Source: Latrodectus hesperus (lineage: Eukaryota; Arthropoda; Arachnida; Araneae; Theridiidae). Taken from it: a stretch of DNA of 64,000 nt. Made by a program: the position numbers and the translations under genes. Position 1 is the stretch's first letter. Each line of letters begins with the position of its first letter. Below the pieces are notes generated by a model. It ran no database searches. It was not told the origin of the DNA and worked only from the letters and a program-made list of their open reading frames with translations. This document shows, piece after piece, positions 25,040-42,668 of the stretch. The stretch lies in the NCBI GenBank assembly GCA_037975125.1, contig CM075852.1, forward strand, positions 16,381,319 through 16,445,318, written 5' to 3'.

Positions 25040-28000
25040 GTAAATTTATTTGCTATTCTCTTTACAGAAAACAAAAGAAATGTGAATTTTTTAAAACATA
25101 ATGGTACTTATGATTGCTAGTAAACTTATTATTATAGCAACACTCACTGGCAATAGAATTACATTTTATAGAATTATTTAGATATAAGGATTACACATTT
25201 ACAACCAAATAAAACATTTAAAAATTAATGAAATTAAAAATTTTAATATGCAATTTGATGTAAAAATATCTTAAGCTAAAGACATTTTATTTTTCATGTT
25301 ATGATAGTATAATGTAAATTTTTCTAAAATATAAAATAATTCAGAGTATATATATTAGATTTTTTTATTTTTATCATTACATAATTATATAAAAATTCAT
25401 ATAAATAATATCAATAGATATTTTTAAATGAATTGATTAAGTGCCGAAATTAATTTAAGTTCAAAAAATTTAATAAATACTCAGATTAGCTTTATAGTTT
25501 AAATGTATCATAATAACATAATTCTTTTCAAATTAAACTTAAAGTTATGACGATATGTTTACGATTTGAATTTATAGATAGCAACTATTTGCAAATTTTC
25601 TATTTGAAGATCTAACCAAAATAGTTTTTTATTCTTATATGCAAAGCAAATATTTTCGACAACAAACAAATAAAATTTATGAAATTACGTGATTTATTAT
25701 CACAAATTTAATTCTTTGTATGTTAATATGGTGATTTGCAAGAAATGCGTAATTATAACGCATGCAATGTGTTATCTAATGGGATATGGCGCTAATATTA
25801 TAGAAAATAATATCAAAGAAGAAAATAATTATTGAAAACTGAAAGGGCGCTTGTAACACAAAAACAGTATACAATAATTTAAAACCGCTCTTCTGTTGCT
25901 ATGATAACAAACGTGTGGAATGCTTATCAATACTCGCGGAGACAAGTTGTCTCAAATGTCTCATATCAATGTTAAATAAAGATGTTATTTAAAAACGATA
26001 TTTTTAAAGTAATTCAAGCCTCTAATTATTTTATTTTCTAAATACTCGTACGTTTCATTACCTCATAAATGATAAAATGCTATTTTTCCTGTCAATAATT
26101 GTCGTCTCAATGACACTAAATTTATATTTTTTAGAATAATATTGTTTTCGCAATATTAATATTTATTGATTCAATTAATATTTTGAGATTTCAAAATTAT
26201 GGTAGGATGATTATACTGTTAAAGAATACGATAATTATTTGGATGATTATGATAAATGATTGCCTTATTATTTCAGGATAATAAAATTTAAATATTTCAA
26301 CCGTTTGAAAGTTATAAAAGGAGAAAAAACAGGGTTTTATTCTTAATAGGACAATAATTAGAGTTTGAAAATTTATAAATGCAAGAAAGTTTTTAAAAAT
26401 CATTTGAATGCTTACTTTGCATTCTTTGCCTGTAAAGAGAATATTCTTGTATATAAAGTACATAAAATATGGAATTATTAATGCGAGTGTTAAGGCGATA
26501 ATTTAAAAAAATAGTACTTCAGTACTTCGTATATGAATTGAACTTAGTCATGCACTTATTGGTAATCAAATTTGTCATTTATAAGTATAGATTTTTTATA
26601 ACTTTTATTTATTGCTCTTTTAGGCAAAAAACAATTTTTAAGCATGTATGTCAGGATATATAATCATAAGCAAAGTTTAATTTTTATAGTTCATCATTAA
26701 AAAATATTAAATATTTTAGATAAAAAAATGAAAGTAAAAAAAAATTGAAATTAATAATTTAATTTCATATTTTCTTCCATTTCATTTTTAAATTTTTCTA
26801 ATTTTTCGTTGAATTTAAAATAATTTTTTCCCTTTAAATATCACTTATTTTTTTACTATATTATAAATAAACTAATCTTAAATAATATTATATTTAAGAT
26901 GAGTTAGATAATCGTTTTGATATTAAAGTTTGATAATCGAATTTTAACAAACGAAATTTATATCTGATGGAAAAATTTAGATATTTACAATTCCCAGAAT
27001 TTATGCTCTAAGATATTATTCATTAGAACGGCAGAAAAAAGAATGCATGGAATAAAACAAATAAAAAAATAAATGTAATAAATTTAGATTTTTTACCAAA
27101 ACTCGTAAAAAACCAATTTCTGGAGTTAGAAATTTTACACAGTAACAAAAAATTTCTATAAATACCTAATCGATTGATAATAATTGATCCTTATCGTAAT
27201 TAGTAAGACAGTTATTAAAAAGCTGATCCTTCTATGTATATAATCTTAAAAAGGGAATAAATAATATGATATATTATAATGAGAGTACTCATATTTTCTT
27301 CTTTTTGCCAAAACAATAATCGTAAAGTCTAATAATTTGTCGATAGTATCATTATTCTTTTACCATAACCATTAAATTAAAATCGCCGTTATATCGATAA
27401 AATTGGAGCAAATTTTCTGATTTTTATTTTTGCAGTGTACAAGATGTTATGTTGTCCTATAAATATGATCATACATAAAAATAATACACTAATATTACGA
27501 ATTATATTTAAATACACTTAATAATATGATTTAAATCTCATGTAAAAAAAGTTTTATTATAAATAAGTATAATACATTATTTATACTGAAGTCTACGAAA
27601 CTTATCTAATTTAAGAAGGCAAAAATGAGCTTTTTATATTCTTTGAAGGAATTTATTTGATCCCAGATATATTTTTTATCGAATAAGGAAAACACTGGAA
27701 CAATTATTCTCATTAAGACTAAAATGTAAGAAAAAATACGTTAAAGAAAATCGAATGAAAAGTTACTTATAAATAACTTTAGTTTCTTCTAAGAATTAAA
27801 ATACGATGCATAAAATTAATGCTTGTTTCTAAAGAGCATTCCAAAAGCTGAACTTCAAAGAAATTTACTTGAAAGCTGCCTTACATAATTGTTATTTTTC
27901 ACTCGAGAGATTCATTTTAACGATTCTTTGAACATTTTCTGTATTGGAGATAGAAATAGCGACTGAAATGGACTTGAAGGAACATTTTTTTACATTTACA

Positions 28001-28697
28001 ATGCTATCTAAACTACAATTTTTATAAATAACTGCTGTTGGTAAAACACTTCTTTTAATAATATATTTCTAAAATTTCTAACCGTATTCTATTTTTGTAT
28101 TTTATTTATTTAATGGTTTTTGAATTTTTATGTAAAACAAATGTAAGAAATAGTTTAACTCGAGATATTTGTTTCGCTTTAAAATTTCTAAACTTTTGTA
28201 TTGTTATAACTCGTATATATCAGGAATATTCAAAGTAGAAATACAAAGGAAATTTTAAAACTTTTTCTTGGATGAATCTAACACAACAGATTTTGTCTCA
28301 TATATAAGAAGTGAAAATTTCGAAAAGTTTAAAAGTTTTTTTGTTTTATTAAAAAAAGGTGGAATTTTTTTTACTATCTTCCTCATAAATATCTGCTAGG
28401 CATTAAAATGTCTAATAAATAAACGATAGACATAAAGATCATTTTTCATATACTATTCATTATTGAGGGTCGTAAATTTTCCCATGAATTATTAAATTCA
28501 TTTTTAAATTTTAAGAGTTGAGTCACATGCTTGGTTTTTATAATCCTTTGTACAATTATATTTCTTTTTCCTGGCTGAATTTCCATAATTTATTCAGTAT
28601 TTTTATGACTTTAAAATATTTTGTTTGTTTAATTATTTCCTTTATGACAGTTTCTTTTTTATATTATATTAAATTATATATATGCAATAAGGTTAAG
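25040..28697. other. AT-rich; possible first intron
   Basis: Very AT-rich, with no convincing open frame, transposon or RNA. If the exon at 24922 is real, this is at least part of its first intron. Confidence 0.4.
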
Positions 28698-28705
28698 AAA
28701 TAATC

Positions 28706-28852
28706 GGCACAGGTGCTGTATAATCCACGCGCCAAATTCTGAGATTGGCGATTTTTTGGCGGATTTTCTTATGTATCTGGCAATCTCATTTTTATTACGT
28801 CATACATATGGAGACCTATAAGAATATTCATGGATTATACGGCACTTGTGCC
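28706..28852. mobile_element. 147-bp MITE, copy 1
   Basis: The element lies between exact 8-bp duplications AAATAATC (28698-28705 and 28853-28860). Its 24-bp ends GGCACAGGTGCTGTATAATC.. and GGCACAAGTGCCGTATAATC.. (right end complemented) differ at only a few positions. It is non-coding. The 8-bp duplication suggests hAT-like transposition, although the ends do not begin with CAG. It shares its core with copy 2 at 31.1 kb. Confidence 0.9.
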
Positions 28853-28860
28853 AAATAATC

Positions 28861-29595
28861 TAACTCAATTATTAATAAGGCTTCGAGAAAATTTTCAAAA
28901 GGATTGAACACTTTTGAAATGCAATAAAATATAACTTTCATGAAAAAAAAATTCACTTGTTTCAAAATTATGCCCATAATGCATAGATATCATGCAATTT
29001 TTCACTATGCTGTTTTAGTTGTTAAAACGTTAGAACTTCAAAAGTTTATTAAATTACTAAAAATATTTTATAAATATCAAAATTTTTCTAATAATTAGAA
29101 TTTAAAGATATGATTTTGGATGCATTTTGATGAAATGTAGGTTCATATGTATTAGATAAAATTAAAATTGGAATTAAAGAAAATAATTTAATATTAAAAT
29201 GACAGTAAAATTTATTTATACTAGAATCCAAATAGTTTTTAATGTAACCAAAAGGTTGAGTTTATAAATTTTTTTAAATTTTTTATATCAAATGAGAAAA
29301 TCAGCTTTTTCTCTAAAGATATATTTCATGATAATCTCATGAAAATTTACATTCAATAAAGTTTATTCATTGCAAAATTCATGGGCAAATAAAGAGGCTT
29401 TTTATATCATTATGTATACCTATTTGAATAAGGCATACTTTTAAGGCTCTATTATTGTTTACAAAATTAATGCTATTTTTAAGATTTGGGATATATATTT
29501 TTTGGATATAATTTTGGAGTCCAAAAGTATCATACTAAAAACAGACTCTTCATTATTTATAGTTCGCAAATAGAGATTTCAAAAAAATTTAAATG
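28861..29595. other. AT-rich stretch
   Basis: Nothing recognised between the MITE and the hAT element. Confidence 0.5.
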
Positions 29596-29603
29596 ATTTA
29601 TAG

Positions 29604-30391
29604 CAGGGATGCACAACCTATGGCCCGCGGGTGAAAATTGGCCCGCGTCGCCTTTAAAGTTGTCCCGCGAATGTTGTTAATAAAATAAGACTAATTTAAA
29701 AAGAAATGAGACTCTTTCAAATAAACAAAAGAAAAAATCTGATAGGAAAATGATTCTACATCAGAATAAATATTTTACATCTGTTCATTAAGTTCATTTT
29801 TTTTATAACGCGGCTTTTCTGTTCTCTTCATGGCTACCCGAGAGTATGAATGTTGGTATAGGAGTTCAAAATGCAGCTGCATGTGCAACTTTCTTTGGCA
29901 GCACTTACATTTGTGAGCAAACTTTTTCTTTAATGAATTTAAACAAATTAAAAATAAGAAATAGAATAGCAGATGAGAACCTTTCTTCTGTTTTACGTAT
30001 TGCCACAACGAATCTTAAGCCCAACATAATATCAATAACTTCAAATATTCAGTCACAGCCATCACATTAAATTTTACTAATTTTTTTTCAAAATTTAAAC
30101 TGTGTTCTTTGTAAAATTACCAAAAAATTTTCTCCTGTTATTCAATTTCAAGTTTTTTTCTGGAAATAAAGTATTTTAAGCATATCTATGTTTGTGTTTT
30201 ATTCCTTCATTGTATAATGTTTGCATAAGTAAAATAAGTAAATTAATAATTGTAATTCATGCATATTGCCACAAAAAAACAGTGTTTTTACGTTTATAAC
30301 ATTGTTTTAACATTTACGTGCTGCTTTGGCCCTCGACTTGGTCTTTTTTCATATTTTGGCCCCTCATTCTGAAAAGGTTGTGCACCCCTGA
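29604..30391 (+). mobile_element. internally deleted hAT transposon
   Basis: The 788-bp element lies between exact 8-bp duplications ATTTATAG (29596-29603 and 30392-30399). Its ends are CAGGGATGCACAACCT and, complemented from the right, CAGGGGTGCACAACCT. Both ends also carry GGCCC-type subterminal motifs. The left three quarters of a transposase gene is missing and only the C-terminal dimerisation part remains (see the entry at 29846). The element cannot move by itself. Confidence 0.95.
29846..30070 (+). pseudogene. hAT transposase C-terminal dimerisation domain remnant
   Basis: The frame reads CATFFGSTYICEQTFSLMN, then NRIADENLSSVLRIATTN. This is the characteristic hAT C-terminal dimerisation block (family pattern FGSTYLCEQ.FS.M..K...R.RL.D..L...LRIA). 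It resembles the Charlie/GTF2IRD2-type branch. The stop lies at 30068-30070, shortly before the 3' end of the element, in the expected place. The zinc finger and catalytic DDE core are absent; 29604-29845 carries only end sequence and untranslatable DNA. Confidence 0.9.
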
Positions 30392-30399
30392 TTTATAGA

Positions 30400-31067
30400 A
30401 ACAACATATGGATTCGATCTCAACCTTATGCGCAAAGATGAACTTAATTCTTTACAAAAATTTAGCAATATAATACGTCACTCAATAATGTGGGAGGATT
30501 ATTGTAAAACAACAACTTAAATCCAAAGTTTGTTAGTGTTATGTCTTTCTAGTGTAATTTCTCTTCTCTAGCAATTCGACTTTAAAATAATGAGCTCAAA
30601 ATGTGCTCCAATTTCGGCAATCACTTCTCCATTCGAGCCAATTCTCCTTCTTTGGAGGCGCATTTTTTCCAGCTCTTCAAAACGAGCATCAGTCGTTACG
30701 ACTGAGAATTGGATGATGAGCAGATTGCAATTCAAAGTGCAATTTCACCATAATTTCAAACGACTTGTAAAATGAATCCTTGTTTTGAATAAACAGGACT
30801 TTTTTCCTAAGTTTTTGTCAATTTTTTCGTACTTCCTTTTTTCAAACGATTTAATAATGTCCTATTGTATTTGTTATGAAAGGGTCTTCTTTTTTCAAAG
30901 TAAAATGTCAAATTCATCCAAAGAAAAAATATGTAATCTGTGGGTAGATTTTTCCAGTTGTGGCTCACTCAAATGATTCTGGATTTCACTAAGAATTGAA
31001 ATTATACATCCATGTTTTATCCATTGCCATTAGAAACTATCTTTCTTTGTTCGCTAAAACAGCCCCA
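30400..31067. other. intergenic; 30560-30760 GC-moderate
   Basis: The segment 30560-30760 is less AT-rich. On the minus strand it reads a short EVIAEIGAHFE-like peptide that vaguely recalls the C-terminal region of mariner transposases. This was not enough for a call. Confidence 0.3.
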
Positions 31068-31075
31068 AAAATAGC

Positions 31076-31326
31076 GACACAGATGCCAACTTGCCAAATT
31101 CTGAGTTAGGTTAATTTTTTGGCTGATTTCCGTATTTATCTGGCAACCTGTGTGGTTTTTATTACGTCAGAGATTGAGACCTATAAGAAATATGCAGAAA
31201 ATTTTATTTTGGCAACTCTAGTATTTACGTAATCACGCACATCACAATTCATCATCTTGGCAACATTTCTTTATCTCCAAAAAAATTCAGAATTTTTCCA
31301 TGCTGGATTATACGGCATCTGTACCT
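31076..31326. mobile_element. 251-bp MITE, copy 2
   Basis: It shares with copy 1 the left end (ACACAGATGCC), the GCCAAATTCTGAG core, TTTTTATTACGTCA and GAGACCTATAAGAA, and the right end GGATTATACGGCA. It carries about 100 bp more internal sequence. AAAATAGC occurs directly at both sides (31068-31075 and 31327-31334), again 8 bp. It is more diverged than copy 1. Confidence 0.85.
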
Positions 31327-31334
31327 AAAATAGC

Positions 31335-32187
31335 CTTCCAATCTTCAACTCTCTGCTGTTTTTGGTGGACTGTGAGCGAACGTGGTATCCACTTTAAATA
31401 GAGATTTTTCAATAACAAATGTACATACAAAATAGTAAAACAATGTCTTATATTTTTAAAGCGTCAACTGTCTCACTTGAATTTACTATTGACAAAAAGT
31501 TTGCTTTCTGTAAAAAATGTCGAATTTGAGCCACCATAGAGTTCAGTATCCCCCATGTTCGTACGACCTCTTTAAAATCAGTAAACCACTTATCTATTAT
31601 TTACTTCAGTGGCATGGAAAATTCAAATAATATTTCACTTGTAAATCTATTAGTTTGCTTCCAGTATATTTTTTTAAAAATGTTTTTAGCAACACATAAT
31701 ATTCTGACTTTTCTATTGTTTCGAAAACTGCAAAAGTATTATCATCAAGACAATTTTAAATTGAGGAACAAAGGGTAGATTATCATGAAACTTTGTTATA
31801 AATTATTTACGAAAATGTAAGTAATTCACAAAAATGATTCCGTTTTGTTAATAAAAGTGAAATTCGTGTCCTCCTATGAGCTTACTGAGTAGCTTCTTAT
31901 TTTCCCTTGCATGTGATTTAACTTTTTAAAGAGTTTCTTCAAAATTATCCCAAGGCCAACAAAAAATGGGAAATAAAATGAATAATTAAAAATTAGCATT
32001 AGAAAAATAATGAAACAACATCGTATGAGTTTGGTGCTTGTATTTTATTAGCATTTTTACATCCATACCATTATATAAGTGTAAAAAAGTATCCTTCTTT
32101 CATCTAAAGAAAATGTTTATTAGAGTAAAGTTGAATGCTTAGAATAAACTCTAAATTTTGGATCTATGTATCTTAGTATTGTGTATG
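31335..32187. other. AT-rich stretch
   Basis: No feature recognised. Confidence 0.5.
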
Positions 32188-32197
32188 AGTTGAAAAT

Positions 32198-33070
32198 TCT
32201 GGAACCAGGGGGTACGTGTACCTTCCTGGGGCTTGAGCAGCCACCAGGCGCGTCGGCATGTGGTGGATAGCCGAATGTCCTGTAGGAATGACAGGATAGC
32301 CTTGAATATAGAATCAGAGGCTGCGAACCAGCTCCCGTAAACCCTGGTGTTATTCGATCCGTGCCTAGGGCTAATTGGCACCGCGGTATTGGTGTCTTAA
32401 CGGTGCCTCTAGTTGCTTGGCGAACTTCTAGAGTAATTTGCCTTGCCCAGTAACTCAGGCAATGCTGGGTGGACTTATATTACCTGAGCTTTTTAATTGT
32501 TATCTTGTGGCTGAAAAGACACAAGAAGTGACAAACCTTTCTGCATTTGCAGGTGAAGCCTCTGAAGTAGACCTTGCGGAAAAAGACTAGGGAACTCAGA
32601 GGCAATCTTGTAAAGAGCAGCAATGAATCCTTCACTTGAGGTAGAAATGACCTCCAAACCATCTTCTTCTGGTGAAAGTCAGGAAGCTATTCCTAGCATG
32701 ACTGACTTTCTGACCAGATGGGACTGTTTCAGCAAGACCTTATCTGCTGGAAATGTCATATGCAAGAGGAAACGGCAGAGCATGTCATTTACGAATGTAA
32801 GGCTCTTGCCCTCCCTAGATTAACTTCTTTAGGCTTCGTCCATACTAGAGAGTTACACCTAGACTCCATTAAAGGGTTATGCCCTTTAATGGAGTCTAGG
32901 TGTAACTCTGTCTATCTATGTCTCTAGGTAATGGAATCTAGGTGTAACTCTGTAAGGGTGACCCGAGCAACTGGAACTAGGAAACATTGGGTTTGGAGTT
33001 AATGGTACAAAATGCTGATAAAAGCAGAGGTGCCCAATGACATACAAACCCAATTTTAAAAAGAAGAAAA
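32198..33070 (+). mobile_element. non-autonomous LINE derivative, copy 1
   Basis: The element lies between exact 10-bp duplications AGTTGAAAAT (32188-32197 and 33071-33080). Its 5' half is GC-richer, with GGCGCGTCGG and a conserved ATG at 32623 (MNPSLEVEMTSKPSSSGESQ). At about 32717 this joins directly to sequence homologous to the ORF2 C-terminus of the 18.5 kb LINE: MGLFQQDLICWKCHMQEET then EHVIYEC, a CxxC..H..C knuckle. A shared 3'UTR and an AAG-rich end follow. The reverse transcriptase and RNase H are missing. Inside it, 32849-32909 is a fold-back (see the separate entry). Confidence 0.9.
32849..32909. repeat. perfect 28-bp fold-back inside the LINE derivative
   Basis: The arms 32849-32876 and 32882-32909 are exact complements with a 5-base loop. 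The right arm, with a second partial copy at 32931-32954, replaces 3' sequence present in the sister copies at 18.5 and 46.5 kb (TCGGACTTTATTAATAAAGT). It therefore arose in this copy. Confidence 0.9.
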
Positions 33071-33432
33071 AGTTGAAAATGATCATAAAAAAATAAAAGA
33101 ATTTAAGTATAAAAGTCACCAAGCTTTTAAAATAAAAATAATTCGATAAGTAATATTTAAATTCAAGAAACATTATTTTATCTTTTGTTAGGTATACTTA
33201 ATTTTTTATTGTTGCTAATTTAGCTATTTTTAAGATATTTAAGGCTTATAAAATTAATATTTGTTTTTTGAATACTTTGTTTGATTAAGATTCAAGAGGG
33301 TTCCTAAAGCTTCACCTTGTTTACTCTCAACTAAAACTATTCGGTGAAAGCATTTGGATAACAGAGATAAGAAAACGAAGAGCTCAGTAAGTGATTCGGG
33401 ATTACGGGTCCACTTCTATTAAACCACTCTCG

Positions 33433-33955
33433 GATGCAGAGTCGAAGATTAGAAGCCAGTGTCTTAAGAGGAAATAGATATCTTGATTTATAGGAAATGA
33501 TCCAACAGAAAAATCGCAAATATTTATTAACCTTATACAATTGATATTACAATAAATATGTAAAAATGCTTTGCGAAAACTTTTTGAGAATAAATATATT
33601 TAAATGAAGAAAATTTCACTTTGAATTCAAGATTTCCTTATTGCACAATTCCTTCTTCTTATTAATTCCTATAACGATTCTATATGACTATCAGATGTAT
33701 AGTCGAAAATTAGAAGCTATTATCTCAAGAGGAAATAGATATCTTAATTTAAAGGAAATGATCTAACAGAAAAATCGCAAATATTTACAAACCTTAAACA
33801 ATTGAATTTACCGTAAATATGTATAAATACTTTGTGAAAAATTTTTAAGAATGAATATATTAAAATGAAAAAATTTTCACTTTGAATTAGATTCGCTTAT
33901 TGCAGAATTCTTTTTTCTTATTGATTCTTATAGTTTCATTTCTTTGTTAATACTT
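33433..33955. repeat. 261-bp tandem duplication
   Basis: Segments starting near 33441 and 33702 align along about 250 bp. Shared blocks are AAGAGGAAATAGATATCTT, ACAGAAAAATCGCAAATATT and TTTTCACTTTGAATT. The copies have diverged by substitutions and small indels, so the duplication is old. No coding potential. Confidence 0.85.
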
Positions 33956-39691
<5,736 letters not shown>

Positions 39692-39693
<2 letters not shown>

Positions 39694-42016
39694 ATTTGTA
39701 TAATAAATTCATTATATACATAAATTATAGATTAAATAATGCCAATAATATAGGAAACAGCATTTAATAATGAAATCTTGTGAACAGGAAAAAAAAACTA
39801 GATTATATTTCGCTTAGGACATAAAAACAATTAAGAAGTATTAATGAAAATATTTTTTTTTATCATATAAATATAAAACGGCATACATTTGAACATTAGT
39901 TACATTTGTAAAACTAAAAACAGTTTACAATTTTATTGAAACTCATAAGTTGTACTACTTTCTGTTAATGATTCATAAAAGCAATATAAAATATAAATTT
40001 TAGAAATATACTTGGGACATCTGCTGTTGTTATTTTACCTATTATCTTTTGATTAAAAAATTCATATTTAACTAACAATAAGACACGATTTACAAAATGT
40101 AATTTCTTAACTAAACTTGACTCTTTCTTAATAAGTTTATCACATTTTATATTTGAGCATTTACTGTTTGAAATGTGTGTCATAGTTTAGAAAGATGAAT
40201 CATTATTAAAATTGGAATGAAATTTTCAGTAATCATATTGTAATGAAAATAGCTATGGATGAAGAGTTATTTTCTGTTATTTCCTTCCAAAATATTTTTT
40301 GAAAGGAAGTTTTTGATAAATAGCCCTTTAGTATTCTATACTGGGAATTTTATACTCGCATTCTAGTTTTAGAAGAGAAATTTGCAAGAATTTGGAAGGG
40401 ATTTTTAAATTTCAATATATTTTCAAATTTGATTCTTTGAAATTGCAAGCTTCTTTGAATGTACAGAAAACAAAACACGGAAACTCATATTAACATATGA
40501 AGTGCTTTTAATATTTGACTTTATATTGAAAGTATTTTAATAGATTTTATAATCATTTTTTGTATGAGTTTTAGCTTGACATAAGTTTTAAGGAATTGTA
40601 TTATTTCAGTAGAAAATCCTTACATTTTTTTAATCATATTTTATTCATAATTTACAAAAGAACTTATAAAAAGTAACTGCAGATGTTTGATAATTTATAA
40701 AACAATTTTAGTTTTATTAAATTATTTCAGCAAAATTTATGAAATGATATATCTAACTTAAAATTTAATGAAAAGAGCAAGTGAGTCAAATTTGTAATTA
40801 CAAAATTAAATTATCAAATTAAATCAAACAGATATAAGAAAATTCAAAATATCTGCAGCATTTTTATGGTGTATTATAACTTATGCTGACTTCTATTAAT
40901 CCCTTGAATCTAGTAATAGGAGGTATAATAACTCATGATTATTAGTGTTAAGTAACTATATTGTAATTTATATTACTAGACTTGAATGTTGTAAAAATTG
41001 TTATACATGAGGTTTGTCGTACATAATAAAATCTTCACTGAATTGTATAAATTGTGATATTTCTTGGTTTTTAAATATTAAAGATGTATTATTTACTTTA
41101 TAATTGTGTTTTTAAATGCTGTTGGTATCCTTTAGAAAATCTTTTCACAAATTGAAATATATATTGAATTATTTATACATTTTAAACAAAAATGTTTTAA
41201 ATCGGATAAAAATGAATTACAATTATAGCAATTTACTTGAAACACTATAAACATTAAAGTATGCTTAATTCACACAAATACTTAATAAATGTTTCATCTT
41301 TAAATGAGAACAAAGTTTTGAAAGGAAATGCAAATTTTGATAATTATTGGAATTCTTTCGATTAACGGAACGCATTTACCATTCATACTTAATGGCCCTT
41401 CCTTAACTGAAACTTAATTATTGATTTTATAATTTACACATTTTTCAAATTTTTAGAAAAATTTAATAGGTTAAATATTTTGTTCATTGTATTTAGTATA
41501 TCTGCTTAGTTTAATGTAAGATAATTTTGCATTCATATTTTACAGTTCACGATTTAATAATAAATGTTATGGTAATGCCTAAAATTTCAAATTATTAAAT
41601 AAATTTTATAATAAATAGAAATTATAATCTTCTAAATTTCTAACCCATTTTAATATTAATACTAGCCACTTACTTTTATTTTAGATTACTGATTTAATGT
41701 ATACTTATAAAAATTATAATTAATTAAATTTATTGATTAATTACCATTATTATTAATTAATTACAATATTATGAATTAATAAAATAATTTAAAATTATTT
41801 ATACTTCAGCAATTATTCGTTTCCTTTTCTCTTAAACCTTATCATATGAAAGTCAAACGAGGAAAAACGGCAAAATTTTAATTTAAAAATGACTTAAAAT
41901 AGTACATAAATAGTATTTGTAATTATTTTTATTTTGTTTATTGAAATATGAAATTTAAAATTTATTATTAATGTGATTGTATCTAAAATAAAGTTTCAGT
42001 TTTTTTGTTACTTATG
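39692..42016. other. AT-rich stretch
   Basis: No feature recognised. Confidence 0.5.
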
Positions 42017-42293
42017 TTGTTGTTGTTACTAATGACACTTGGACAAGCCAAGCTCAATATTTAAGTCAATTGGGAGTGTCTTTCGTTTAATCAGAGCACC
42101 ATGAAGGTGAAAGTACGACTTTGCTCTACACCACCATAGGGACCCGTTTATAGGGTTGGCAACTATTCACACCTCATTCATACAAGGAAAGGACAAAGAC
42201 AGGATTGATAGAGAGAGAAAAAAGGACACCCATGCCCGAACTGGGATTCGAACCCAGGACTTCCTTATCCGCAGTCAGGCACACTGACCATTT
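42017..42293 (-). mobile_element. chimeric SINE: family B head, family D tail
   Basis: On the minus strand the unit starts with the family B head (GTGTGCCTGACTGCGG, B box GGGTTCGAATCCC, TTCGGGCATGG). It follows family B as far as GGGTCCCTATGG near 42130, then switches to the 3' part of family D (TAGAGCAAAGTCGTACTTTC onwards, 42118-42017), ending with AAGTGTCATTAGTAACAACA. The parental sequences are present in this window for comparison (62.1 kb for B, 42.3 and 60.4 kb for D). Confidence 0.75.
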
Positions 42294-42668
42294 GTTACTA
42301 ATGACACTTGGATAAGCCAAGCTCACTATGCCGTTGTCTATGTAAATTTAAGTCAATAGGGAGACTCTTTCGTTTAATAAGAGCACCACGAAGGTGAAAG
42401 TACGACTTTGCTCTAAGCTCCTCCGATAGATGGCATCACTAGAGGATCCACTCCGTCCATTTTGACATTTATCTAAAAGGGAAGGAAATTTTCCAGACCA
42501 TTACACCCATGGTAACTGTTCAAAGACCAATCACAGGACTTCCGATTCCACAGATTTAACGGGCACGTATATCGCATGTACTCGGTGGGTCTTTGGCGGC
42601 ATTGGGAATCGAACCCCACCCTTCCGGAGAGAATGTCGATGCCCTAACGACTAGGCTACCGCGGCCCG
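42294..42668 (-). mobile_element. tRNA-headed SINE (family D), full length
   Basis: On the minus strand the head reads GGGCCGCGGTAGCCTAGTCG, TTAGGGC (A-box region) and GGGGTTCGATTCCC (B box). It then has a 300-bp body with GGTGTAATGGTCTGGAAAAT and ends AGCTTGGCTTATCCAAGTGT. The same body and tail occur at 60.4 kb. Confidence 0.85.

Noticed and set aside
28518..28703. Hydrophobic 61-residue frame resembling a small membrane protein
   Set aside because: Phe/Ile/Tyr-rich composition is what AT-rich random sequence encodes; there is no other support.
30560..30760. Mariner-like C-terminal peptide on the minus strand
   Set aside because: Only about ten residues look similar and the neighbouring blocks do not follow in order.
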